From CAYNDB01 sp964395915 (GTDB taxonomy: Bacteria > Nitrospinota_A > UBA7883 > JAJRTC01): DNA of 13,693 nt. The notes beneath the pieces are model-generated. The model had not been told where the DNA came from and made no database searches. It saw nothing but the letters and a program-made list of their open reading frames with translations. Both the position numbers and the translations under genes were made by a program. Of this stretch, positions 5,016 through 12,987 are shown piece after piece. The DNA lies in the NCBI GenBank assembly GCA_964395915.1, contig CAYNDB010000069.1:1-13693 (forward strand), written 5' to 3'. Position 1 is the first letter of the stretch. The number at the start of each line of letters is the position of its first letter.

Positions 5016-7421
5016 GTGAACAGGAAGTATATCTGTATACACGGGCATTTTTATCAACCTCCACGTGAAAACCCGTGGCTGGAAACAATCGAGGTTCAAG
5101 ACTCCGCCTACCCGTATCACGATTGGAACGAAAGAATAACCAGGGAATGCTACGCCCCAAACACCGCCTCCCGCCTGCTTGATGAATCCGGCAGGATAAA
5201 AGGGATAGTCAACAATCTTGAAAATATCAACTTCAACATAGGCCCCACACTTTTCAGCTGGCTTGAGGCGCGCGATAAGCGCACGTACAAAAAAATAATC
5301 GAGGCGGATAAAAAGAGCGCGAAAAAACATAACGGACACGGTTCGGCCATCGCCCAGGCGTATAACCATATGATCATGCCTCTCGCCTCGAGCCATGACA
5401 AACGCACACAGGTTCTTTGGGGAATAGCCGATTTTGAATATCGGTTTAACAGGAAGCCTGAAGGCATGTGGTTGCCGGAGACCGCCGTGGACAAGGAAAC
5501 CCTGCAAATCATGCGGGAAAACGGCATCAGCTACACGATACTTTTTCAAGGGCAGGCCCGCGCTATGCGGCCTGTTGGAAATGACCAATGGGGTGATCTT
5601 AATGGAGGTGTGGACCCTACCCGCGCATACAGTCAGCCGCTACCTGACGGTGATTCCATGGCGATATTTTTCTATGACGGGCCGATAAGCCAGGGGGTGG
5701 CTTTTGAAAACCTGCTGGACGACGGCCGCAAGTTCGTGGAGCGGTTGAAGTCAGGATTTGCAAATGAGAGAGACTGGAGCCAGCTTATGAATATCGCCAC
5801 AGACGGCGAGACATACGGTCATCACCACAGGTTCGGCGAAATGGCTCTGACTTTCGCTATGGACTGGTTCGACTGTTGCGAAGAAATCATTTTAACTAAC
5901 TATGGGGAGTACCTTTCGCTCCACCCTCCTGAAATGGAAATTGATATCCATGAAAATACATCATGGTCGTGCGCCCACGGCGTTGAGCGCTGGAGAAGCG
6001 ATTGCGGATGCAGTAACGGCTCTCATGGATGGAACCAGAAATGGCGGGCGCCGCTCCGTGAATCTATGGATTATCTGAAAGGCGAGCTTGACCACGTGTT
6101 TGAATCGGAGGGGAGCAAGCTTTTCCGCGATCCATGGGAAGCGCGGGATAAATATATCGACGTTATTCTGGACCGTAGCCGCGCTATGGACTTTTTGAGG
6201 AAAAACCAGAAAGAAGAGCTTTCTGACGCAAACATTATCCGGGCCATGACTCTCCTTGAAATGCAGAGAAACGGAATGCTCATGTATACGTCATGCGGAT
6301 GGTTCTTTGATGATGTTTCAGGGATTGAAACTGTTCAGATATTAAGATACGCCGCCAGGGCCATACAGCTTTGCGACAGAGTGTCGAACGTTTCGCCTGA
6401 AAAAACTTTTCTGGGCATTCTGAAAAAAGCTGAAAGCAACATTACCGCCAAAGGCGGGGCGAATGAAATATACCACCGGGAAGCTTTACCGGAAAAGGCC
6501 GAGCTTCCCAGAATTTTGGCAAACCATATAATCTCCAGGTCCTTGAGCCAAAACAACGCTCCTGGAATCGGCGCGGCTTTCAGCATTGAGGAGCTGGAAG
6601 TTGAAAGTGACAAATATGGGGACACCTCACTCACCCTTTCAAACACCAAAATAAAGTCCAACATCACTCTTGAAGAAATATCCATGTTAGTGGCTACGCT
6701 GGCTCTTGGAGCTACGGATGTCACCTGCTTTGTCAAAGCCGATGGCGGGGAAGTGGACTATGAGCCGTTACGAAAAAGTCTCTTTACAATATGGCATAAA
6801 CGAGAGCTTACCAATGTAGTCCGCAATCTCGATAACATCTTCGAATCCCGCAGTTTCACGCTAAAGGACATGTTCACTGAGCTACGTCGCAAAGCGGTAA
6901 CCGTTCTGTTCGACAGCCACATACGCGGGTTCTCAGACACTTATGACAAGCTTTTCTGGAGAAACCGGAAAATGATGGACTACTTTGTTGAAACAAACGT
7001 CCCGGTTCCCCTGGAGTTCCGTCTGGCGGCTCAATACATCGTCGAAAAAGAGCTGATAAAAATAGCGTCCTCTATCGATGAGCCTGACGCGGCGGAAAGA
7101 CTTGGGGACATGATGATTGAGGCGAGGAAATGGGAGGTTGAAGTGAACCTCCAGCCGGTGAGAAAAGAGCTGGAAACACAATTGTGGGATATCCTTGATA
7201 ACATGATAGAAAACAAAGATTTGGATGCGGCTAATATCGTGACCAAAGCAATACTGGCGGCTCACACCACGGAGATCAACCTCGATTTATGGAGAATACA
7301 GAACAGATTCGTTGACGTATATAAAAAGTGGCTCAAAGATGATAATGATCCCTTCTATGGGCATAGAAATATCAAGAAGCTTGTTATATTGCTTAACTTC
7401 TCACTGGACAACGACGCCTGA
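5016..7421 (+). CDS. Glycoside hydrolase family 57 protein with DUF3536
   Basis: This 801-residue protein belongs to the GH57 alpha-glucan enzymes fused to DUF3536. The N-terminal barrel shows the family motifs: HGHFYQPPRENPW (9-21), the region around AQAYNHMIMPL (114-123), PEGMWLPETAVD (148-159) with the likely nucleophile Glu155, and ATDGETYGHHH (261-271) with the likely acid/base Asp263. A Cys-rich patch follows (SCAHGVERWRSDCGC, Cys319, Cys330, Cys332), then a long helical C-terminal part (about 340-801). The substrate is not established; an alpha-glucan such as glycogen or a maltodextrin is the family expectation. There is no signal peptide, so it is probably cytoplasmic. Translation starts at GTG 5016, which has GGGAG (5001-5005) 10 bases upstream, and the protein then opens directly with the first motif. 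It follows pcm closely and converges with dapB, with only 18 bp between stops. Confidence 0.93.
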   Translation: MNRKYICIHGHFYQPPRENPWLETIEVQDSAYPYHDWNERITRECYAPNTASRLLDESGRIKGIVNNLENINFNIGPTLFSWLEARDKRTYKKIIEADKKSAKKHNGHGSAIAQAYNHMIMPLASSHDKRTQVLWGIADFEYRFNRKPEGMWLPETAVDKETLQIMRENGISYTILFQGQARAMRPVGNDQWGDLNGGVDPTRAYSQPLPDGDSMAIFFYDGPISQGVAFENLLDDGRKFVERLKSGFANERDWSQLMNIATDGETYGHHHRFGEMALTFAMDWFDCCEEIILTNYGEYLSLHPPEMEIDIHENTSWSCAHGVERWRSDCGCSNGSHGWNQKWRAPLRESMDYLKGELDHVFESEGSKLFRDPWEARDKYIDVILDRSRAMDFLRKNQKEELSDANIIRAMTLLEMQRNGMLMYTSCGWFFDDVSGIETVQILRYAARAIQLCDRVSNVSPEKTFLGILKKAESNITAKGGANEIYHREALPEKAELPRILANHIISRSLSQNNAPGIGAAFSIEELEVESDKYGDTSLTLSNTKIKSNITLEEISMLVATLALGATDVTCFVKADGGEVDYEPLRKSLFTIWHKRELTNVVRNLDNIFESRSFTLKDMFTELRRKAVTVLFDSHIRGFSDTYDKLFWRNRKMMDYFVETNVPVPLEFRLAAQYIVEKELIKIASSIDEPDAAERLGDMMIEARKWEVEVNLQPVRKELETQLWDILDNMIENKDLDAANIVTKAILAAHTTEINLDLWRIQNRFVDVYKKWLKDDNDPFYGHRNIKKLVILLNFSLDNDA

Positions 7422-7432
7422 TAAAAGCGGAA

Positions 7433-7450
7433 GGCTCAATTATCTGAGCC
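7433..7450. terminator. Weak hairpin between convergent genes
   Basis: GGCTCA (7433-7438) and TGAGCC (7445-7450) form a 6-bp stem with a 6-nt loop that overlaps the dapB stop codon. It is the only stem seen between the converging GH57 and dapB genes. There is no proper T-run on either side (only TTCCGCTTTTAT on the - strand), so a bidirectional terminator is possible but uncertain. Confidence 0.35.
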
Positions 7451-8243
7451 CAAGCGCGTCCTGCATATCGTAGATACCTTTTGGCTGATCGACAACCCAT
7501 TTTGCCGCCATAGCGGCGCCTGCCGCAAAGTTGTCTCGCGAACCCGCCCTGTGTGTAAGCTCCAACCTCTCCCCTTTGCCGGCGAATATGACGGTATGGT
7601 CCCCCACGACATCGCCACCTCGAAGGGTCATAACACCGATCTCCTTTTTTGACCGCTCGCCGACCTGTCCATGCCGCCCGAATACGCCCACTTCTTTTAA
7701 ATCACGGTTCACAGCTTCCGCGGCGACTTCAGCCAATCTTGCGGCAGTGCCGGATGGAGCGTCCACCTTTTTGTTATGATGCATTTCGACTATTTCAATA
7801 TCGTAGTCATCGCCGATAATTTTTGCGGCCTCGCCTGTAAGCTTGAATAGAAGGTTTACCCCAACGCTCATATTGGGCGCTATCACGGCGCGCGCATGTT
7901 TTCTCATAGCTTCAAAGGTTTTCCAATGCTCTTCGGTAAAACCTGTGGAGCCGATTACAATCGCTTTTCCAGCCTCCTGAGCTTTCAAAAAATGCTCCAG
8001 CGAAGCTTGCGGCACTGTGAAATCAATTACCACATCACATCCATCGATAATGTCGCCAAGCTCTGAGCTAATGGGAACGCCAATCTTACCAACTCCGGCC
8101 ACTTCACCTACATCAGAGCCGATAAAAGCGCTGCCCGGCAATTCGGTTCCTCCGCATACTTCCAGCCCGTCCGTATTGTTCACAATGTTTACCAAGCTGC
8201 GCCCCATACGTCCAGCGCATCCGGTTATTATCGCTTTAACCAT
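7440..8243 (-). CDS. dapB: 4-hydroxy-tetrahydrodipicolinate reductase
   Basis: DapB reduces the DapA product with NAD(P)H to tetrahydrodipicolinate in the lysine/meso-DAP pathway. The 267 residues match the usual length. The Rossmann nucleotide site is ITGCAGRMGRS (6-16), the strand VVIDFT (71-76) and GSTGF (98-102) are family landmarks, and the active site is EMHHNKKVDAPSGTA (153-167), with His155 and Lys159 corresponding to E. coli His159 and Lys163. The ATG at 8243 lies inside the end of dapA: the two frames overlap by 8 bases, so translation is probably coupled. It is the last gene of the lysA-dapF-dapA-dapB operon. Confidence 0.97.
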   Translation of the reverse strand: MVKAIITGCAGRMGRSLVNIVNNTDGLEVCGGTELPGSAFIGSDVGEVAGVGKIGVPISSELGDIIDGCDVVIDFTVPQASLEHFLKAQEAGKAIVIGSTGFTEEHWKTFEAMRKHARAVIAPNMSVGVNLLFKLTGEAAKIIGDDYDIEIVEMHHNKKVDAPSGTAARLAEVAAEAVNRDLKEVGVFGRHGQVGERSKKEIGVMTLRGGDVVGDHTVIFAGKGERLELTHRAGSRDNFAAGAAMAAKWVVDQPKGIYDMQDALGLR

Positions 8244-9135
8244 TCATTGCCCCTGTTTGATTAGCTAAAAGCCCCATTTTTGTCATGACCGTCTGAAGCT
8301 TCTCGCTGTTCAACTGGGATAGCGGGCAGAGAGGCAAACGAAGCTCGTCTCCTATCCTCCCCATCATGGCAAGAGCGGTTTTTACCGGTATAGGGTTTGT
8401 CTCCAAAAACATGGCGTTCATAAGCCCTATCGATTCATTGTGAATTTTACGCGCGCCTTTATAATCATCTTCCTCTACAGCGTTCACCAGGGCCGCCATT
8501 TTATCTGGAATGACATTAGCGACAGTGCTTATCACCCCGTGTCCGCCAAGCGCCATTATCGGCAGCGTAAGAGCGTCATCACCGGATAACACGAGAAAAT
8601 CCGGCCCGCACCGCATAATGAGCTGAGCCGTCATGCCAAGGTCGCCAACCGCGTCTTTAACACCAACAATATTTTTATGCTCCGAAAGACGCGCAATGGT
8701 ATCGACAGAAACTGTGGAGGAGGTGCGCCCCGGAATGTTGTATATGATTTGCGGGATATCAACTGCGTCCGCTATTGCTTTGTAATGCTGATAAATCCCC
8801 TCTTGCGGCGGTTTATTGTAATAAGGGTTCACAAGCAAAGCTCCATCGGCTCCAGCCGCCGCCGCATGTTCGGTCAATGATATCGCCTCTGAAGTAGAGT
8901 TGGAGCCTGTTCCGGCAATAACCGGAACCCGCTTGGCGGCTACTTCGACACACAGCTCGATTACCCTGCCGTGCTCCTCATGCGAGAGTGTGGGGGATTC
9001 TCCGGTTGTGCCGCACGATACTATGCCGTCTGTCCCCTGCTCTATCTGCCAGTTTACAAGCTCGGCGTACGCATCTTCATCCACCGCCCCATCCTTGAAC
9101 GGCGTCACAATAGCAACGAATGATCCTTTAAACAT
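8236..9135 (-). CDS. dapA: 4-hydroxy-tetrahydrodipicolinate synthase
   Basis: DapA condenses pyruvate and aspartate semialdehyde, the first committed step to DAP and lysine. From the ATG at 9135 it has 299 residues, beginning MFKGSFVAIVTPF like its family. The frame is open nine codons further upstream, but AAGGA sits at correct spacing before 9135 and the extra residues are not conserved. Active-site features are CGTTGESPTL (41-50, with Thr44 and Thr45), YYNKPPQEG (105-113, Tyr106), YNIPGRT (132-138, Tyr132 and Arg138) and the Schiff-base Lys160 in VGVKDAVGDL. The stop overlaps the dapB start by 8 bases. The 84-bp gap to dapF is the largest in the operon; a TATAAT without a convincing -35 (complement of 9203-9208) leaves open a minor internal promoter. 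Confidence 0.97.
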   Translation of the reverse strand: MFKGSFVAIVTPFKDGAVDEDAYAELVNWQIEQGTDGIVSCGTTGESPTLSHEEHGRVIELCVEVAAKRVPVIAGTGSNSTSEAISLTEHAAAAGADGALLVNPYYNKPPQEGIYQHYKAIADAVDIPQIIYNIPGRTSSTVSVDTIARLSEHKNIVGVKDAVGDLGMTAQLIMRCGPDFLVLSGDDALTLPIMALGGHGVISTVANVIPDKMAALVNAVEEDDYKGARKIHNESIGLMNAMFLETNPIPVKTALAMMGRIGDELRLPLCPLSQLNSEKLQTVMTKMGLLANQTGAMNG

Positions 9136-9219
9136 CACAATCCTTTTAGTAAATCCGCACAAAAAATAATTGTATCAGCAATCAGCCAAATCGCACGCCT
9201 GGATTATAGCCGCATTAGC

Positions 9220-10053
9220 CTAAATATTCATAACACCGCTGAAGACCTCTGTCGCCGGGCCGGTCATCAGAACCCTGTCAGATTTTGTCCACTCAATGGA
9301 TAATGTCCCGCCTGGCAGGTCGACTTTTACTTTCCTACCGGTTTTTCCATTCTTAACAGACGCCACAGCTACGGCGCACGCTCCAGTGCCGCAAGCTAAA
9401 GTCGCCCCGGCGCCACGCTCCCACACCACAGTTTTTACCCTGTTTTTTCCTGTCACCTGAACAAATTCCACGTTTGTCCTGTTTGGAAACGTTTTATGAT
9501 TTTCAAGCTTGGGGCCTTCTTCGTCAAGTTTCACCTTTTCAACATTTTTGACAAATATAACGCAATGAGGGTTACCCATGGAAACCGCCGTTACACGATA
9601 CGATTTCTTTCCAACTTTTAACGGCCTGTTTACAACCTCACCCTTTAGTGTTGTCGGAACGGATAGCCCATCCAGAACAGGCTCGCCCATATCAACTTGA
9701 TAGAAATCGCCTTTGACCCTTTCAGCGCGCATGATCCCTGAAGGCGTATCCACATCCAGATAACCTTTTTTCTCTATTTTCCGATCTTTACGATCCCACA
9801 AATATTTGGCAAAACAACGGATACCGTTACCGCACATCTCCACCTCGGAGCCGTCGGCGTTGAATATTCTCATCGCGTAATCGGCTTTCTTCGACGGCAG
9901 TATTACGATAATCTGGTCGCAACCCACACCCAGCCTTCTATCGCAAATAGCTTTGGCTTTTTTCGAAAGGCCCGGAACCGTTTTTTTGCGACAATCTATC
10001 ATCACAAAGTCGTTGCCCAACCCATGCATCTTGGTAAACTTTATTTCCGCCAT
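9220..10053 (-). CDS. dapF: Diaminopimelate epimerase
   Basis: DapF converts LL-DAP to meso-DAP, the form used for peptidoglycan and for decarboxylation to lysine. The 277-residue protein has the two-fold pseudosymmetric epimerase pattern: FTKMHGLGNDFV (6-17), RIFNADGSEVEMCGNGIRC (62-80) with catalytic Cys74, SMGNPHCV (158-165), and WERGAGATLACGTGACA (201 onward) with catalytic Cys221. Start at 10053: GGAG within the end of lysA serves as ribosome site, and only 6 nt separate the lysA stop from this ATG, which points to coupled translation. Its presence implies that DAP is made through LL-DAP, not by a direct dehydrogenase route. Confidence 0.97.
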   Translation of the reverse strand: MAEIKFTKMHGLGNDFVMIDCRKKTVPGLSKKAKAICDRRLGVGCDQIIVILPSKKADYAMRIFNADGSEVEMCGNGIRCFAKYLWDRKDRKIEKKGYLDVDTPSGIMRAERVKGDFYQVDMGEPVLDGLSVPTTLKGEVVNRPLKVGKKSYRVTAVSMGNPHCVIFVKNVEKVKLDEEGPKLENHKTFPNRTNVEFVQVTGKNRVKTVVWERGAGATLACGTGACAVAVASVKNGKTGRKVKVDLPGGTLSIEWTKSDRVLMTGPATEVFSGVMNI

Positions 10054-10059
10054 ATTCGT

Positions 10060-11322
10060 CTACTCCAAATAATCCGGGAAGGATTCACCACGAATAAGGT
10101 CGTCATACGTTTCCCGTTCCCTGATAACGTCATATCGATCTCCTTTTACAAGGACTTCCGCCACACGAGGTCGCGAATTATAGTTCGACGACATTGAAAA
10201 TCCATACGCCCCTGCGCTCATCACGGAAAGAAGCTCCCCTTGTTTGAACAGCGGCATGACCCTGTCCTTTGCCAGAAAATCACCGGATTCGCATATGGGG
10301 CCAACAACGTCAGCGGACACTTTTTTTCTCTCCAGAACTTTTTCGTCTACAGGGATTATACCCTGATAGCTTCCATAAAGGCTTGGCCTGGCGAGATCGT
10401 TCATGGCGGCGTCGACGATAAAAAATGTTTTTCCTTCGCCGGTTTTTGTATATAACGTCTTTGTCACAAGGGCTCCGGCATTGCCTGCGATCACCCTGCC
10501 CGGCTCGAAAACTATTGTTTTCCCGGTTTCTTTTAATATAGGCACGATCTCTTTCGCCAGTTCGTCGGGATGCGGCGGAGATTCATCTTCGTATGTAATG
10601 CCAAGCCCTCCGCCTATATTGACATACTTGATATCTATCCCCTCTTTTTCCAGCTCGGATATCAGCCCCAAGGTCTTTCGCAACGCTTCGACAAAAGGAG
10701 ATATCTGCGTGATCTGCGACCCTATGTGCATATGCGCTCCAATTACTTCTACATTTTGTAACAAAGCGGCCTGCTTATACTCCTCGAACGCTGTCTCGAA
10801 ATTGAGCCCAAACTTGCTTTCCTTCAATCCTGTTGATATATACGGATGTGTCTTAGGGTCTACATTCGGGTTCACCCGTAGCGCAACCCTGGCTTTCACT
10901 TCCATTTCGGCGGCCACGGCGTCGATCGCCAAAAGCTCCTGGGAAGACTCCACATTGAACATAAGAATGTCCGCTTCCAACGCCTTTTTTATCTCGTCAC
11001 GTTTTTTACCAACACCCGCATATACTATCCTCTCAGACGGCACACCGGCTTTAAGCGCGCGAAAAAGCTCGCCACCGGATACAATATCCGCTCCGCCTCC
11101 CATGCTCGCAAAAAGCTTTAACACGGCTAGGTTGGAATTGGCCTTCACCGCAAAACAAATGAGGCTAGGAATGTCCTTGAAGGCATTTTTAAACACATCG
11201 AAATGCCGGGAAAGCGTAGCGTGGCTATAACAATAAAAGGGAGTTCCCACTTCATCAGCTATTTTCGAAAGAGGAACGTCCTCGCAATGGTATTCACCGT
11301 TCTTATATTCAAAATGACGCAT
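10060..11322 (-). CDS. lysA: Diaminopimelate decarboxylase
   Basis: LysA is the pyridoxal-phosphate enzyme that decarboxylates meso-DAP to lysine. The 420 residues begin with the typical MRHFEYKNGEYHCEDVPL. The cofactor Lys60 is in CFAVKANSN; the phosphate-binding region includes AHMHIGSQ (196-203) and GGGLGITY (237-244), and EPGR (273-276) follows. The catalytic Cys344 with Glu345 lies in GPICESGDFLA and a late GAYGFSMSSNYNSRPR completes the active site. It is the first gene of the lysine operon, 6 nt ahead of dapF. An AAGG lies about 10 bases before the start, and a good promoter lies upstream. Confidence 0.97.
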   Translation of the reverse strand: MRHFEYKNGEYHCEDVPLSKIADEVGTPFYCYSHATLSRHFDVFKNAFKDIPSLICFAVKANSNLAVLKLFASMGGGADIVSGGELFRALKAGVPSERIVYAGVGKKRDEIKKALEADILMFNVESSQELLAIDAVAAEMEVKARVALRVNPNVDPKTHPYISTGLKESKFGLNFETAFEEYKQAALLQNVEVIGAHMHIGSQITQISPFVEALRKTLGLISELEKEGIDIKYVNIGGGLGITYEDESPPHPDELAKEIVPILKETGKTIVFEPGRVIAGNAGALVTKTLYTKTGEGKTFFIVDAAMNDLARPSLYGSYQGIIPVDEKVLERKKVSADVVGPICESGDFLAKDRVMPLFKQGELLSVMSAGAYGFSMSSNYNSRPRVAEVLVKGDRYDVIRERETYDDLIRGESFPDYLE

Positions 11323-11372
11323 TAAAATAACCTTTTATTTTGTCGTTCAGGATATTGAGATATAGAAGGAAC

Positions 11373-11401
11373 ATCATGCGGGACAGCGGGACAGTTGTCA
11401 A
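11373..11401 (-). promoter_or_regulatory. Sigma70-like promoter of the lysA operon with tandem octamer in the spacer
   Basis: On the - strand a perfect TTGACA (complement of 11396-11401) is separated by 17 bp from CATGAT (complement of 11373-11378, 4 of 6 matches to TATAAT). The spacer is almost filled by two exact tandem copies of CGGGACAG on the + strand (11379-11386 and 11387-11394), which would suit binding of a regulator between -35 and -10. The lysA ATG lies about 50 bp downstream. No lysine riboswitch-like leader fits in this space. Confidence 0.55.
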
Positions 11402-11412
11402 TATTACCATGG

Positions 11413-11450
11413 GGCCGTTCGGCCACGGTTACGCGTGTGGCGCCATAACC
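11413..11450. other. Two adjacent hairpins between the protease gene and the lysA promoter
   Basis: GGCCG (11413-11417) pairs with CGGCC (11420-11424) in a tight hairpin, and GGTTA (11427-11431) pairs with TAACC (11446-11450) around a segment that contains the 8-bp palindrome TGGCGCCA (11438-11445). They lie just behind the protease stop on the - strand and ahead of the lysA promoter. There is no T-run, so they are not a canonical terminator; they could slow transcription between units or be an operator. Confidence 0.35.
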
Positions 11451-11457
11451 ATCTTAG

Positions 11458-12951
11458 TCACTCAAACTCCGGCGACGATGGACGCTGAATTCCGTAACGC
11501 GTAAGAATCTCCCGCTCCGCCTTTTTAACGGACTTGTCCTCAAGCGCAATAATAATCCCGTTTGTCATCTCGATTACGGTGAAGTCGTCTGCGCCGTCTT
11601 TTATCGCGCTTACCATTTCTCTCATATCGCCAATGATTTTACCGTTTACCTTCTCAACTATCAGGTTTCGATATTTTTGATATCCTGCGTTTATTTCGTG
11701 CGCCAAAACATTCTTCAGGAAAACCACCTGCCTCCTTTCAGCGGACGGATATTCATTTTTTAAGGCGTGAATAAGCTGTATCGGCGCTTTTGTGATCCAC
11801 TTTGCTCCCCACTCTCTCAGGTAGTTTTTAGTCAACGGCATGAAAACCAGCCCGCCATAAATAAAATATGACGGCTTGACGTCGTGTTCCATCGGAGCCA
11901 TTGAAATATCTTTTTTCAAAGGAGCTTTTAGAGCCAACAATTTTTTGTCGCGGATTACGTTTATTTTAAGAGTGTCGCCCAAATGATGTTTTTGCACGAG
12001 GTAATTTGACGATACGCGAATATCCTCGTTCAACGACACGGCCCCATCGTCGGCGATCGGAACAGAGTCTATAGACACAAGCACATCCTCCTTTTCAACT
12101 ATCCCCCAGAACGAGCTTCCGTAAACAACCCTGTTCACCAACACTCCTGTCTGCCCTTCCTTAAGCCCTTTATAACTCCTTAACGATTTATTTTCCGATA
12201 TCTGGGCGATGATTCCGTCGGCGGGAAAACCATCGTATTTGCCGTCTTCTATATCCTTCAAAAAATGCCGGACGATGGGGACGGGAATGATATACCCGAT
12301 GTTATCCCCGGAACGCAACACCTGCATCGCCACTCCTACCACCTTGTCTCCCTTTAAAACCGGGCCGCCGCTGTTCCCTGCGTTGATGGCCGCGTCTATC
12401 TGCACGCCCAGCAGGTCAAATCCGCTGTGAGAATATTTCATCTGCTCGATACGTGAGACAATTCCCTGAGTGATGGAGACTTCGCTCCCGCCTTTTGGAA
12501 AACCTAATACAGACACGCTATCGCGCAGCTCCGGCAGGCCTCCCAGCTCAAGCGGCTTCGTAGAGTCGAAAAACGATTCATCCTTGACCTTTAGAACGGC
12601 AAGATCGCACTGATGGCCGACAGAGTCGATATACGCAATATATTTTTTAGGGTCGTTGGCTTTTTTGATCTCTATGAACACGGCGCCGTTTATAACATGC
12701 GCGTTTGTAAGGATTCTCTTTCCTTCGATGACCAGCCCGGAGCCTATGCCGCGTCTTTGAGGTTTATATTGCCACGGCAGATAATAGCTCGGCGTTTTGG
12801 AAACAACGAAAATTTTTACAACCGATTTTGTTATCCGTTTAAGATCAATCTGCGTGGAAGCTGTCGAGGGAGCCGCGCTTAAATAAATAAGCGTTGAACA
12901 GAAAAAAAATATACCGGCCGCATGTGATGTTGGAAAATTATTTTTGAACAT
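11458..12951 (-). CDS. Secreted HtrA/Deg-type serine protease, Deg9-like
   Basis: The 497-residue protein starts with a probable signal peptide (hydrophobic stretch about residues 11-26, likely cleavage near PSTA, residue 31), so it should act in the periplasm. The trypsin-like domain (about 35-240) has a full triad: His85 in TNAHV, Asp116 in CDLAVL and Ser194 in GNSGGP. A PDZ domain follows (about 245-350; VEKEDVLVSIDSVPIADDG). The rest (about 355-497) contains PSYFIYGGLVFMPLTKNYL, QVVFLKNVLAHEINAGY and a final ILTRYGI, resembling the second PDZ-like region of plant Deg9 and its bacterial relatives rather than classic DegP/DegS. A role in protein quality control or regulated proteolysis is the family expectation; the target is unknown. 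No convincing ribosome site precedes ATG 12951. It lies 36 bp behind mqnA and may share its transcript. Confidence 0.92.
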   Translation of the reverse strand: MFKNNFPTSHAAGIFFFCSTLIYLSAAPSTASTQIDLKRITKSVVKIFVVSKTPSYYLPWQYKPQRRGIGSGLVIEGKRILTNAHVINGAVFIEIKKANDPKKYIAYIDSVGHQCDLAVLKVKDESFFDSTKPLELGGLPELRDSVSVLGFPKGGSEVSITQGIVSRIEQMKYSHSGFDLLGVQIDAAINAGNSGGPVLKGDKVVGVAMQVLRSGDNIGYIIPVPIVRHFLKDIEDGKYDGFPADGIIAQISENKSLRSYKGLKEGQTGVLVNRVVYGSSFWGIVEKEDVLVSIDSVPIADDGAVSLNEDIRVSSNYLVQKHHLGDTLKINVIRDKKLLALKAPLKKDISMAPMEHDVKPSYFIYGGLVFMPLTKNYLREWGAKWITKAPIQLIHALKNEYPSAERRQVVFLKNVLAHEINAGYQKYRNLIVEKVNGKIIGDMREMVSAIKDGADDFTVIEMTNGIIIALEDKSVKKAEREILTRYGIQRPSSPEFE

Positions 12952-12987
12952 TGATTTATTTTTGAAAGGTTTATAAATTGTGGATTT

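Noticed and set aside
10403..11230. Long + strand frame (275 codons) opposite lysA
   Set aside because: It is a Ser/Pro-rich antisense shadow of lysA, whose catalytic residues are all intact on the other strand.
11323..11372. Possible lysine riboswitch ahead of lysA
   Set aside because: Only about 50 bp separate promoter and start codon, far too short for the lysine aptamer, and no aptamer-like pairing was seen.
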